A stretch of 13,566 bases of DNA, from the NCBI GenBank assembly GCA_009845645.1, contig VXZF01000040.1:1-13566 (forward strand), given 5' to 3'. Below the pieces are notes generated by a model, which worked only from the letters and a program-made list of their open reading frames with translations, did not search any database and was not told the DNA's origin. A program made the position numbers and the translations under genes. This stretch comes from Gemmatimonadota bacterium. Lineage in GTDB: Bacteria > Latescibacterota > UBA2968 > UBA8231. This document shows, in pieces, positions 7,128-13,566 of this stretch (its first letter is position 1; every line of letters begins with the position of its first letter).

Positions 7128-7886
7128 CTATTGGCTGGTCGCCACTTTGCGCCCATCGGGATAGATGCGGCCAATCTCGCGCTCAAAGTACATTGCGACG
7201 TCTACATCCTCTATAGGATCGCCCTTGTAATCGAAACGCACCACCACATCGGGGATGTGGACGGTTAACTCCTCCACATCGGGGGCCAACGGCTTGAAGA
7301 CGACGTACCCTTCGTTCTCCTGAGCACTGAACACCTCCTCGTCAGGGAACATCGTGCGCCGCAAGATGCCGTCGCGCTCTTTCCAAGTGCTCATGGCATT
7401 GCCAGTCATCCCAGGATCATTGCCGCCGTTTCCACTACCGACATAGCGACGATAGTATATTGAGAGTTGTTCGCGTTGCAGCGCGTAGTACTTGCGCCCG
7501 TTGGAGGTGGTTATATAGACCTTTTTGGGGTCGAGATAGACCTTGGGATATTCGTAATTGGAAACATATATGCGAAAAACAGTGAATCGTTGTGGGGTGT
7601 CCCCAGTGCGAAAGTACGTCGAGTTGCCAAACGTGTAAGGATTGCGCGAGTTAGGACCCTCGTTGGAGTACGCGCCGAACTGACGGTTTAACTCCTCGTC
7701 GGTCATCGGTCGCAGGCTGATCTCAAGACGAGCCTGTATATAGGACACGGTTCCATCGTCGGCCACAGTCTTGTTAGCTCCTTGCTCGGCCTCACTCATC
7801 GGCTTGAGGTCTTCGGCATAGTAGCGATAGGAGCAGCCGAGAAAGAGTAGCCCGACCAAAAGCAGTGGTGTGAAACATTTCAGCAT
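7128..7886 (-). CDS. Hypothetical lipoprotein, 252 residues
   Basis: The leader MLKCFTPLLLVGLLFLGCS has a Lys, a hydrophobic core and a lipobox-like FLGC (Cys18), so the product is probably lipid-anchored. The mature part is rich in Tyr and charged residues. It has alternating segments such as FRIYVSNYEYPKVYLDP and DVVVRFDYKGDPIEDVDV that suggest a beta-sandwich (Ig-like) fold; this is inference, and I recognise no named family. A GNGGND low-complexity loop lies near residues 148-153. The ATG at 7886 is chosen because AGGAGG lies 6 nt upstream; the in-frame TTG at 7904 falls before that site and inside the previous gene. Only 10 nt separate it from the stop of the outer-membrane protein gene, so it is likely a companion lipoprotein of that protein. 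Confidence 0.8.
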   Translation of the reverse strand: MLKCFTPLLLVGLLFLGCSYRYYAEDLKPMSEAEQGANKTVADDGTVSYIQARLEISLRPMTDEELNRQFGAYSNEGPNSRNPYTFGNSTYFRTGDTPQRFTVFRIYVSNYEYPKVYLDPKKVYITTSNGRKYYALQREQLSIYYRRYVGSGNGGNDPGMTGNAMSTWKERDGILRRTMFPDEEVFSAQENEGYVVFKPLAPDVEELTVHIPDVVVRFDYKGDPIEDVDVAMYFEREIGRIYPDGRKVATSQ

Positions 7887-7892
7887 GGGAAA

Positions 7893-7899
7893 CCTCCTA
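7893..7899 (-). promoter_or_regulatory. Strong Shine-Dalgarno overlapping the upstream stop codon
   Basis: The minus strand reads TAGGAGG, where TAG is the stop of the outer-membrane protein gene and AGGAGG is a full Shine-Dalgarno 6 nt before the lipoprotein ATG (7886). The layout favours coupled, near-equimolar synthesis of the two proteins and fixes the lipoprotein start. Confidence 0.8.
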
Positions 7900-10647
7900 C
7901 TCAAGACCGGCGTACACGGTGACGAATATGGCCGTTTCAGTGCGTGCCTTTTCGGCTGAAGCGCGATCGATTCGCGACACGCGGAATCCAGTCTGGGTCC
8001 ACAGGTTGTAGCCTAGGTATTCAGCGTTGTTGGTAAACTGCAAGGCATAGACCATCTCGTTGCGATCCGAGCGCAGTAAGTGGGTTTCCAACTCCTCGCG
8101 AAACTGCTCGACGAGCAGGTATTCTATACCGGTCTGTAATTGGGTGCGCGACAGAATTGGCACGTGCACAACCAGCGACCACAACTCGCGCAACTCAGTA
8201 GTCGCCACCCGCACCTGCGTATCTTGGCGACGCGATGGCCGCTGGCGCTGAAACTCGCTCTTCCAGCGCGGCTGGAACTTGACGACTCCGAGGTTGAACG
8301 TGTAATCAATTTTGTTGAGAACACCGAAGAAGGAAGCCGTCTCGCGGATATCCTGTTCATTAAGCGGTCGCTCGTCGAAATTGACCTGTTTGAAAACCTC
8401 CCACTTAAGGCGGTTCTTAAACTGGATATGATCGCTCTGGTACTGATAGCCCAAATACAACGTATTGGCCCAGCCATCGCGCAGGGGCAGCGGGTCGGTA
8501 TAGGGCACCAAGTCACCGCGCGATCCCTCGCGCACAACCCATTCTATCACGTTGTCGCGGATATCGTCGCGGACCTGTCGATAGTTATTGTATACTTGCA
8601 CGCGCCCCTTGCTGGCGTAGTCTTTGTCAAAGGTCAGCAAGGTATAATTGGTAGCGTTCTCGCGGGCGTCGGCTAGCTGACGCTCGTCGAGGCGACCGAC
8701 GGTCAGCCGCGCCTCCGGCCCCAAATGGGACCCCACGTAAACGTTGTACCCACGCCGATCTCGTTTGTACAGGTAGTCGGGCAACACATCGTTTTCAAAA
8801 CGATCGATAATGCCGTTGTTGTTCATATCGACGCCAAAGAGAAACTCGGGACGATCGGATGCGTAGCGCAAGAACGGCTCCTCGTAGTCCGGCACCGTGT
8901 TCGAGCGCAATTCGGAGTCATTCTGATTAAAATCGTTGATGAAGTCGTTGTTTTCGTCGAACCCTGGGAAAACCTCCCTATCCAGCGAGAAATTGGCCCG
9001 CTGCCAGTCGGGATTGCGATCTTGATCGTCGTTGTCGTCGACAAATTCGTACACGAAACGGAGGTCGTCGTCGTAGTTGATGTCCGCTGCATCATTTTGG
9101 GTCCCAGCTAAAAAAGAACTGGTGCTGTAGCTGGGATCGACGTTATAGACTTCGCCGAAGCCGTAGTAGGGATAAGCGCGCTTATACACATTGACAAACC
9201 ATGCATCGGCCGAGGTGTTGTGCGCTGTGTGCTGGGTCACGTCGGTTTCTGATCGCCGTGGATAGCGAAAGTGTTGGCGGTTGCGGTCGTATTCCCCCGA
9301 CAAGTAAAACCCACTGACATCCGTAATATCGAGCGTAAAGCCGAATATCTCATTGGCCACCGGCAACCCGTATTTGACGCTCACAAATCCCTGGTTCGAG
9401 CCATCCTGCACGTTGCCATCAGCGCGCATCGTACGCTCGGGAATGCCCTCGGAGAGCAAGACCGGCTGGCCGTTGGCGTTGAGCTGGCGGTTAGAGGTAA
9501 CGTCGATCCGGTAGTCGTTGGCCAAGAGCAACAAAAACTCAATGCTCTTGATCTGCTCGGGCTGAGGGCCGAAGGAGTTGCGGTACTGGGGGCCTTCTAG
9601 ATCGTACACGAGCGTGATGACCTCGTTGCCATCGGCCGCAAGGAACCCTTCGCGGCGGAAACCGCCCTGCACCGATGGGGCGAAGGCGAGGATGTTGCTA
9701 TTGCCGATACGGCGACGGTTGCTGATGCGGTCGCCATCGATGGTCGTAATGATCATCTCCTCCTGAAAGAAGGCCGCGCCCGCCCTACCGTCCTCGGGCG
9801 AATCGTCGCTCAAGCGCACTTCAATACGCGAAACGTCGGCGTTGTTCTGGCCCTCGGTGAGTGTGCCCTTGAAGGGGTTACCCTGAAATGCCTGCCCCTT
9901 GGTTGAGGAATTGAAAGCATTGATGTAAGTCGCACCTAACTTGACAAAGTCGCCAACCTGCATGGTACCACGGCCGCCGATCAAGTTGGTGTCATTCGAG
10001 CGGAAACGACCGGTACTAGCCGTTGCTGAGGTTTCGACACGACCAGGCGAACTAGGACGCGAGGCGAGAAAGGTCGCCTCGTATTTATCCGTGGCTAGGT
10101 CGAATTGAATACCGGCAAAGGTCGGCTTGGAAAAGGTCATCGGCGTCAGCGTCGTGCGGATGCGGTCGCCAATGGTCAGGGCATAGGCGTATTGACCCTT
10201 TTGGTCCGAGGCGACGACTAAATTTGAAAACCAAGAAGCGAAGTTGGGAGTCTTAAACAGGCTGCTGCCCGACGTCTGCGGTGCCGCAATACTCCAGTCG
10301 TAAACGAGTGAACCCCGAGTGATGTAATTCCCGTAGAGATCGTAGAAATAATCGCCTTCTTGGCTGGTGTTCACATAGCGCGAATAGTGCCGACGAGCAT
10401 AATTGGTATAGTCCTGTTGTCGCCATTGGTACTCGTTGAAGAGTTCCTGCGGCACGTACCACTTCTTCACCGCTGGATCTAGCGCGTCGAAAAGTACCCC
10501 TGGCCCGGTAGGATCGTAAAAAACCTCCCCGCCACGGCGCACGCCCAGACGCGAGCCGAAATCTTCCTGTGCGGGGAGGTTTTCCACCATCGCTCCTAAC
10601 ATCAGGATTGCCACCGCACCGGTGCGGAAACTCCTAACTATATACAC
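7897..10647 (-). CDS. Predicted outer-membrane beta-barrel-type protein with Asp-rich calcium loops
   Basis: The 916-residue product begins with a cleavable signal peptide (Arg5 and Arg8, a hydrophobic core, likely cleavage after LPAQ near residue 27). The N-terminal half holds mixed beta-rich segments, including VRLSDDSPEDG near 278-287. In the middle, two EF/dockerin-type loops, DENNDFIND (564-572) and DMNNNGIID (607-615), flank an acidic DYEEPFLRY segment. From about 635 to the end, alternating polar/hydrophobic strands (NTLYLGYQYQSDH, IQFKNRLKWEVF, FTNNAEYLGYNLW, ETAIFVTVYAGL) resemble a C-terminal outer-membrane barrel. It lacks the usual terminal Phe or Trp. I know of no named function; it resembles uncharacterised proteins of Poribacteria/Latescibacteria type (from memory). 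The GTG start is set by GGAGG 5 nt upstream. It sits between the giant surface protein and the small lipoprotein, so a transport or anchoring role for the former is plausible. Confidence 0.8.
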   Translation of the reverse strand: MYIVRSFRTGAVAILMLGAMVENLPAQEDFGSRLGVRRGGEVFYDPTGPGVLFDALDPAVKKWYVPQELFNEYQWRQQDYTNYARRHYSRYVNTSQEGDYFYDLYGNYITRGSLVYDWSIAAPQTSGSSLFKTPNFASWFSNLVVASDQKGQYAYALTIGDRIRTTLTPMTFSKPTFAGIQFDLATDKYEATFLASRPSSPGRVETSATASTGRFRSNDTNLIGGRGTMQVGDFVKLGATYINAFNSSTKGQAFQGNPFKGTLTEGQNNADVSRIEVRLSDDSPEDGRAGAAFFQEEMIITTIDGDRISNRRRIGNSNILAFAPSVQGGFRREGFLAADGNEVITLVYDLEGPQYRNSFGPQPEQIKSIEFLLLLANDYRIDVTSNRQLNANGQPVLLSEGIPERTMRADGNVQDGSNQGFVSVKYGLPVANEIFGFTLDITDVSGFYLSGEYDRNRQHFRYPRRSETDVTQHTAHNTSADAWFVNVYKRAYPYYGFGEVYNVDPSYSTSSFLAGTQNDAADINYDDDLRFVYEFVDDNDDQDRNPDWQRANFSLDREVFPGFDENNDFINDFNQNDSELRSNTVPDYEEPFLRYASDRPEFLFGVDMNNNGIIDRFENDVLPDYLYKRDRRGYNVYVGSHLGPEARLTVGRLDERQLADARENATNYTLLTFDKDYASKGRVQVYNNYRQVRDDIRDNVIEWVVREGSRGDLVPYTDPLPLRDGWANTLYLGYQYQSDHIQFKNRLKWEVFKQVNFDERPLNEQDIRETASFFGVLNKIDYTFNLGVVKFQPRWKSEFQRQRPSRRQDTQVRVATTELRELWSLVVHVPILSRTQLQTGIEYLLVEQFREELETHLLRSDRNEMVYALQFTNNAEYLGYNLWTQTGFRVSRIDRASAEKARTETAIFVTVYAGLE
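10614..10627. repeat. 14-bp perfect palindrome CCGCACCGGTGCGG
   Basis: CCGCACC is followed directly by its inverse complement within codons of the signal peptide of the outer-membrane protein gene, about 20-33 nt after the GTG. It could be a protein-binding site or an early mRNA hairpin (with the central bases unpaired). It could also be chance in GC-rich coding sequence. Confidence 0.3.
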
Positions 10648-10650
10648 AAA

Positions 10651-10660
10651 TCCCTCCCTT
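10651..10660 (-). promoter_or_regulatory. Shine-Dalgarno for the GTG start of the outer-membrane protein
   Basis: The minus strand reads AAGGGAGGGA, with GGAGG ending 5 nt before the GTG at 10647. This supports GTG as the true start, which also gives a well-formed signal peptide. The rest of the 51-bp gap (10648-10698) shows no convincing promoter or terminator, only a short tandem ATCAAT motif beside the upstream stop, so the two genes are probably one transcript. Confidence 0.75.
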
Positions 10661-10698
10661 GTTGTCGAATTCCGGTCCGAACTGCTGTTTTATCAATA

Positions 10699-13566
10699 TC
10701 AATAAGCCACGTGCACAAGGCGCGTCAATTTGTTGGCTTGCTCATCGGCTTCTAGCTTGATCTGACAGAGATAGATCCCCGGCGGCACGAGCTGGCCTGC
10801 CATATTCCGCCCATCCCACACAAACGCCTGCGTCCCTACCTTACCACCAACCGCCGAGCCTTGTCCTTGACCTACCAAGCGTCCTCCCAAATCGTAAAAT
10901 GCAACGTCTAACGGACGCTTCTCCTGTACCTTCAGCAAAACGAAATGCACTAAGAGTTCATCGTTGATCCCATCGCCGTTGGGCGTGAAAACCGGAGACA
11001 ACACTACGTCTTGGATCAAAGACCCCGGCAGCGCCATCAAGCTGACCTGCGCCGTCGAAGAATCCACCAACTCGGTCGCATCCTTATCGGCGGTGTCCAC
11101 CCGTTGAAATACGCCCTCCTCTGAGTCTGAAGACCGCACAAACGAGGCGAATTCAATGCCCTCGCGGAAACTCTGAGACTCAAATTGCACCTCAATGAGA
11201 GCGTGTTGGCCAGCCGACAGATCGGTATTGAGCGAAAAGGGGAACCGCACCCAGATCGAATCCGCGCCGGTCGCCATGCGTTCCAATATCTCGCCATCTA
11301 CATCGCGCAAGACTCCGTCGTCGCCGAGGACAAAGGCGCGGTCAAACTTCGTGGTTGTCGCCGAGGTCAGCACTTCCTCTGGATTGAGCAGCGAAGGCTT
11401 CTGGGCGATGGCGACCTGCCCCAAACGCACCCCGGTCAAGTGCGCATCGCGCGGCGCGACGACCAGCACTTCGTTAAAGCCGTCGCGTACGGTTGCATCG
11501 GTCGGGTCGGGCTCGGCAGCGCGGATGAAATAAGCAAACTGCTGCGACGCGAGCGGGTCGATATTGCGCGGCGGCGTGTAGTCTGAGGTCTGCACACTCA
11601 AGTCGGTCGGAACGCGCGTTGCTCCCTCGTCGGTGAGAAGTGCCAACTCGCCGGCCAGTTCCAGCGATAGCGGCGGTGCTAACTCAATGCGCAAACTGCG
11701 GATGCGCGCCGTCTTAAAGGGATCCTCTGAAGAGAGATTGACCCGCACCTGAACGAACTTGCGCGGATTGGGTGAGGTGATCGTCGCTTCGTTGACGCCA
11801 TTGGTCGGCAAATAGCTCTCGCTCCACTCGCTCCAGCCGACAAACGCCAGTTCGCCGTCCTTGTCAAAGCTGGAGCGCGGTGCCCGGCGCAGCTTTCTGC
11901 CGTCCTCGTCCACCAGACCGTCGCCATCGTTGTCAATCAGATCAATCGGATCCTCGTCAGTGACCCCATCGCCATCGTCATCGGTGCGCGAGGCGTGTTT
12001 CTGGCTGGCGGGTAAGGTCTGCCAGATCTCCCAAGCCGTCCACTCCAAGGCAATCTCGTCGTAGACTTCTTTCGTCACTTCCTCGCGCTCTTCGTTGCCA
12101 GCAACAGTAACGACCTGATAGTACGTGAAGTTGGTGTCGGTCTGATCCGAGGTGCGGGTCTGTACCTGTAAGCGAACATCCGGATGGAGATCCAACGGCT
12201 CGATCCGCTCGCTCGCTTGGCCGGTGAGCGGATCGGTCTCGCGGACGATGACATCGCCTTCCCAAGCGATACGCGGTAGGGTTTTGCGGATGAAGTTTCC
12301 ACGCGAATCGGTCAGCGTGATCGGCGGCGAGTACGCCCACACGCTGACTGGATACCCCTCGCCGTAAAGCTGGATCTCAGCTAAAGTCGCCAGCGCGCCA
12401 TAGCGACCGGATTGATTCCCGGTGACGTCGATGTCGCGGATTTGCAGAAAGCGGATTTTGCGGTAGGGAAAAGTCTCGCGGAAAATGCGCACTACAGGAC
12501 CGTGGTTATCGACATGCTCCTCGCTGATGATGTTGTCCCACTTGAGCGATTCTTCGAGTTGGGGAAAGTCCTCGCGGTCTTCCATGCTCACGGGTTTGAG
12601 CAGCGTGCCATCGGAAATCAAGATATCCGGCCCCAAAAAGGCACCTTGGTGGCTCTGGTTAATGCGCTTGTTGACCACTGAGACATTATCGACCCAGAAT
12701 ACAGCACCTAAATCGTACCAAGCCGTGCCCTTGAGGTACACGGGAGACCACGTATTGGCCACCCACTCCGAATCGTATAGCCCATCCGTGGACAAATGGG
12801 GCGCACCCAAGCCGCCGTTTTCAAACGAGGCACCGCCGCGCTTTTCGGGTTGTAGCGCGTAGTTGTCGCCCTTGGCCCAAACCTGAACCTCGGCAATCCG
12901 GGGAACCTCCTTGCTATAATAGAGGGTCGGACCACGTTTCTCCTCGGGCAGGGCTTGATACTTTTCTGCGGCCGTCAGATTGTCGTCGTTTTGGAGATCC
13001 ACGAGTAGGCCGCCGGCAGTCTGGCGCTGATAGATGATCGCACCGCGCTGATCTTGGGACAATGCTTCATAGGCAAGGCGCGCCTCTTCCCCCGAGCCCA
13101 AAAAGGCGTCGCGCCAGAGGTCTGAATCCGTAATTTTAATGCGGACGTAATGGATGAAAGCGCCATTAATATCGGGCCGGCCATCCAAGTCCCAGTCAGC
13201 TCGATCCAGCGGCAAGAGCGGGAAGGTCATCTGTACGTAGCGCCCCTCAGTCCCAGGCATAGGAACCAGCGTCACTTCACCGGTCTCACCTCCTCCCCCA
13301 CCTTCACAGCGGGTTTCGCCGGCGTAGCCCGCGCTTTCATCGCGTACACACTGGGCCAATTTACCGGCGACGAAGCCGGTAGAGACTTGACCTATGACGG
13401 AAAACTTGAGGTTGTTACCCAGGGGAAATGGGAAGCGCTCGCCCATCGAGGCGAAAAGCACAAAGGCCTTAACCGGCTCGCCGAGGAACTCGTCCTCGAA
13501 CTGGCCAGCGGGAAAAATGATCGTCAGGCTATCGGCAAAGACCAGCCGCCCCAGATCGACTTCAAT
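10699..13566 (-). CDS. Giant discoidin-like surface protein with TSP3-type loops and C-terminal FlgD/CHU_C-like domain (5' truncated)
   Basis: The frame is open to the right edge, so at least 955 residues are present and the N-terminus is outside. The GTG at 13461 is not a start: the 35 codons before it (IEVDLGRLVFADSLTIIFPA onward) continue the same domain. Numbering from the edge, residues 1-235 are a split F5/8-type-C (discoidin)-like domain ending in RIAEVQVWAKGDN. Residues 250-405 are a second one (WYDLGAVFWVDNVSVV, then GRYGALATLAEIQLYGEGY). Residues 528-555 hold two TSP3-type calcium loops (DDDGDGVTDED, DNDGDGLVDED). Residues 860-955 begin FTPNGDGIND and end in an Ig-like FlgD/CHU_C-type fold (VAFYDLGGRLV, WDGRNMAGQLVPPGIYL). 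Such C-termini mark secreted surface proteins, in Bacteroidota often type IX cargo. The likely role is carbohydrate or matrix binding at the cell surface; this is inferred. Confidence 0.85.
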   Translation of the reverse strand: MEVDLGRLVFADSLTIIFPAGQFEDEFLGEPVKAFVLFASMGERFPFPLGNNLKFSVIGQVSTGFVAGKLAQCVRDESAGYAGETRCEGGGGGETGEVTLVPMPGTEGRYVQMTFPLLPLDRADWDLDGRPDINGAFIHYVRIKITDSDLWRDAFLGSGEEARLAYEALSQDQRGAIIYQRQTAGGLLVDLQNDDNLTAAEKYQALPEEKRGPTLYYSKEVPRIAEVQVWAKGDNYALQPEKRGGASFENGGLGAPHLSTDGLYDSEWVANTWSPVYLKGTAWYDLGAVFWVDNVSVVNKRINQSHQGAFLGPDILISDGTLLKPVSMEDREDFPQLEESLKWDNIISEEHVDNHGPVVRIFRETFPYRKIRFLQIRDIDVTGNQSGRYGALATLAEIQLYGEGYPVSVWAYSPPITLTDSRGNFIRKTLPRIAWEGDVIVRETDPLTGQASERIEPLDLHPDVRLQVQTRTSDQTDTNFTYYQVVTVAGNEEREEVTKEVYDEIALEWTAWEIWQTLPASQKHASRTDDDGDGVTDEDPIDLIDNDGDGLVDEDGRKLRRAPRSSFDKDGELAFVGWSEWSESYLPTNGVNEATITSPNPRKFVQVRVNLSSEDPFKTARIRSLRIELAPPLSLELAGELALLTDEGATRVPTDLSVQTSDYTPPRNIDPLASQQFAYFIRAAEPDPTDATVRDGFNEVLVVAPRDAHLTGVRLGQVAIAQKPSLLNPEEVLTSATTTKFDRAFVLGDDGVLRDVDGEILERMATGADSIWVRFPFSLNTDLSAGQHALIEVQFESQSFREGIEFASFVRSSDSEEGVFQRVDTADKDATELVDSSTAQVSLMALPGSLIQDVVLSPVFTPNGDGINDELLVHFVLLKVQEKRPLDVAFYDLGGRLVGQGQGSAVGGKVGTQAFVWDGRNMAGQLVPPGIYLCQIKLEADEQANKLTRLVHVAY
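10702..10989 (-). other. FTPNGDGIND / FlgD-Ig-like C-terminal domain
   Basis: This is the coding segment for the last 96 residues of the giant surface protein. It holds the FTPNGDGIND signature, YDLGGRLV, WDGRNMAGQLVPPGIYL and a final LVHVAY strand. In FCB-group bacteria this fold sits at the C-terminus of exported proteins as a sorting or anchoring module. A type IX route is possible but no por/gld gene is visible here. Confidence 0.8.
11902..11985 (-). other. Tandem TSP3-type calcium-binding loops
   Basis: Two DxDxDGxxDxD loops (DDDGDGVTDED and DNDGDGLVDED) lie about 16 residues apart. They interrupt a Trp-rich region, with TAWEIW before and WSEWSE after. The spacing and acidity are those of thrombospondin type 3 repeats, which bind calcium and stiffen extracellular proteins. 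Confidence 0.75.

Noticed and set aside
8140..8676. 178-codon plus-strand frame opposite the outer-membrane protein gene
   Set aside because: It lies wholly inside a long gene with good start and stop signals, and its translation has no recognisable feature.
10648..10698. Promoter in the 51-bp gap before the outer-membrane protein gene
   Set aside because: An AT-rich TTGATATTGATA stretch is present, but no -10 box stands at a proper distance. Operon read-through is simpler.
13459..13461. GTG as start of the giant surface protein
   Set aside because: The 35 codons to the window edge are in frame and continue a discoidin-like domain, and no signal peptide follows the GTG.
1..13566. CRISPR array, insertion sequence, integron, phage or tRNA/rRNA gene
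   Set aside because: No spaced direct repeats, terminal inverted repeats, transposase or integrase motifs, or RNA-gene cores were seen. The repeats present are explained by protein repeats.

Overview
The window looks like a piece of chromosome from a Gram-negative, diderm bacterium. It is GC-rich by eye and tightly packed. Almost every product carries an export signal: two or more lipoprotein-type signal peptides, a membrane anchor, a cleavable signal peptide on a large beta-strand-rich protein, and a very large secreted-type protein ending in a CHU_C/FlgD-like domain. The combination of CRTAC1/UnbV propellers, TPR lipoproteins, discoidin-like surface proteins and SGNH-TPR proteins is typical of poorly cultured environmental lineages (Latescibacterota, Poribacteria and other FCB-related phyla; also Acidobacteria and Planctomycetes). 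I lean weakly to a Latescibacterota/Poribacteria-like source. No rRNA, tRNA or phylogenetic marker is present to prove it.

Layout. Positions 1-3384 are a plus-strand operon: the tail of a TPR protein, a 500-residue TPR lipoprotein (ATGA overlap with the first), and a CRTAC1-like seven-bladed FG-GAP propeller with a C-terminal UnbV/ASPIC domain (1 nt after the TPR gene). Positions 3359-13566 are a minus-strand cluster. In its own 5' to 3' order it holds: a giant discoidin-like/TSP3/FlgD-like surface protein whose start lies beyond the right edge; a 916-residue predicted outer-membrane protein with a well-placed Shine-Dalgarno (SD) sequence and a GTG start; a 252-residue lipoprotein whose SD overlaps the previous stop codon; a strong intrinsic terminator; a lipoprotein with two parvulin-type PPIase domains; and a membrane-anchored SGNH hydrolase with TPR units. 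The two transcription units converge and their last genes overlap by 26 bp.

How the parts may work together (inference): the minus-strand cluster reads like an envelope-biogenesis and surface-display unit. It offers a candidate exported adhesin or scaffold, a candidate outer-membrane barrel, a companion lipoprotein, a periplasmic folding factor of the SurA/PrsA type, and an SGNH enzyme that could act on acyl or acetyl esters of envelope glycans or lipids. The plus-strand pair is a TPR plus CRTAC1/UnbV set of unknown biochemical role. Acidic Asp-rich loops of the calcium-binding type recur in three of the proteins.

No CRISPR array, insertion sequence, integrase, phage gene, tRNA or rRNA was seen. 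The only gaps longer than a few bases are 10648-10698 (51 bp) and 7043-7127 (85 bp). There is no gene-free stretch above 300 bp.
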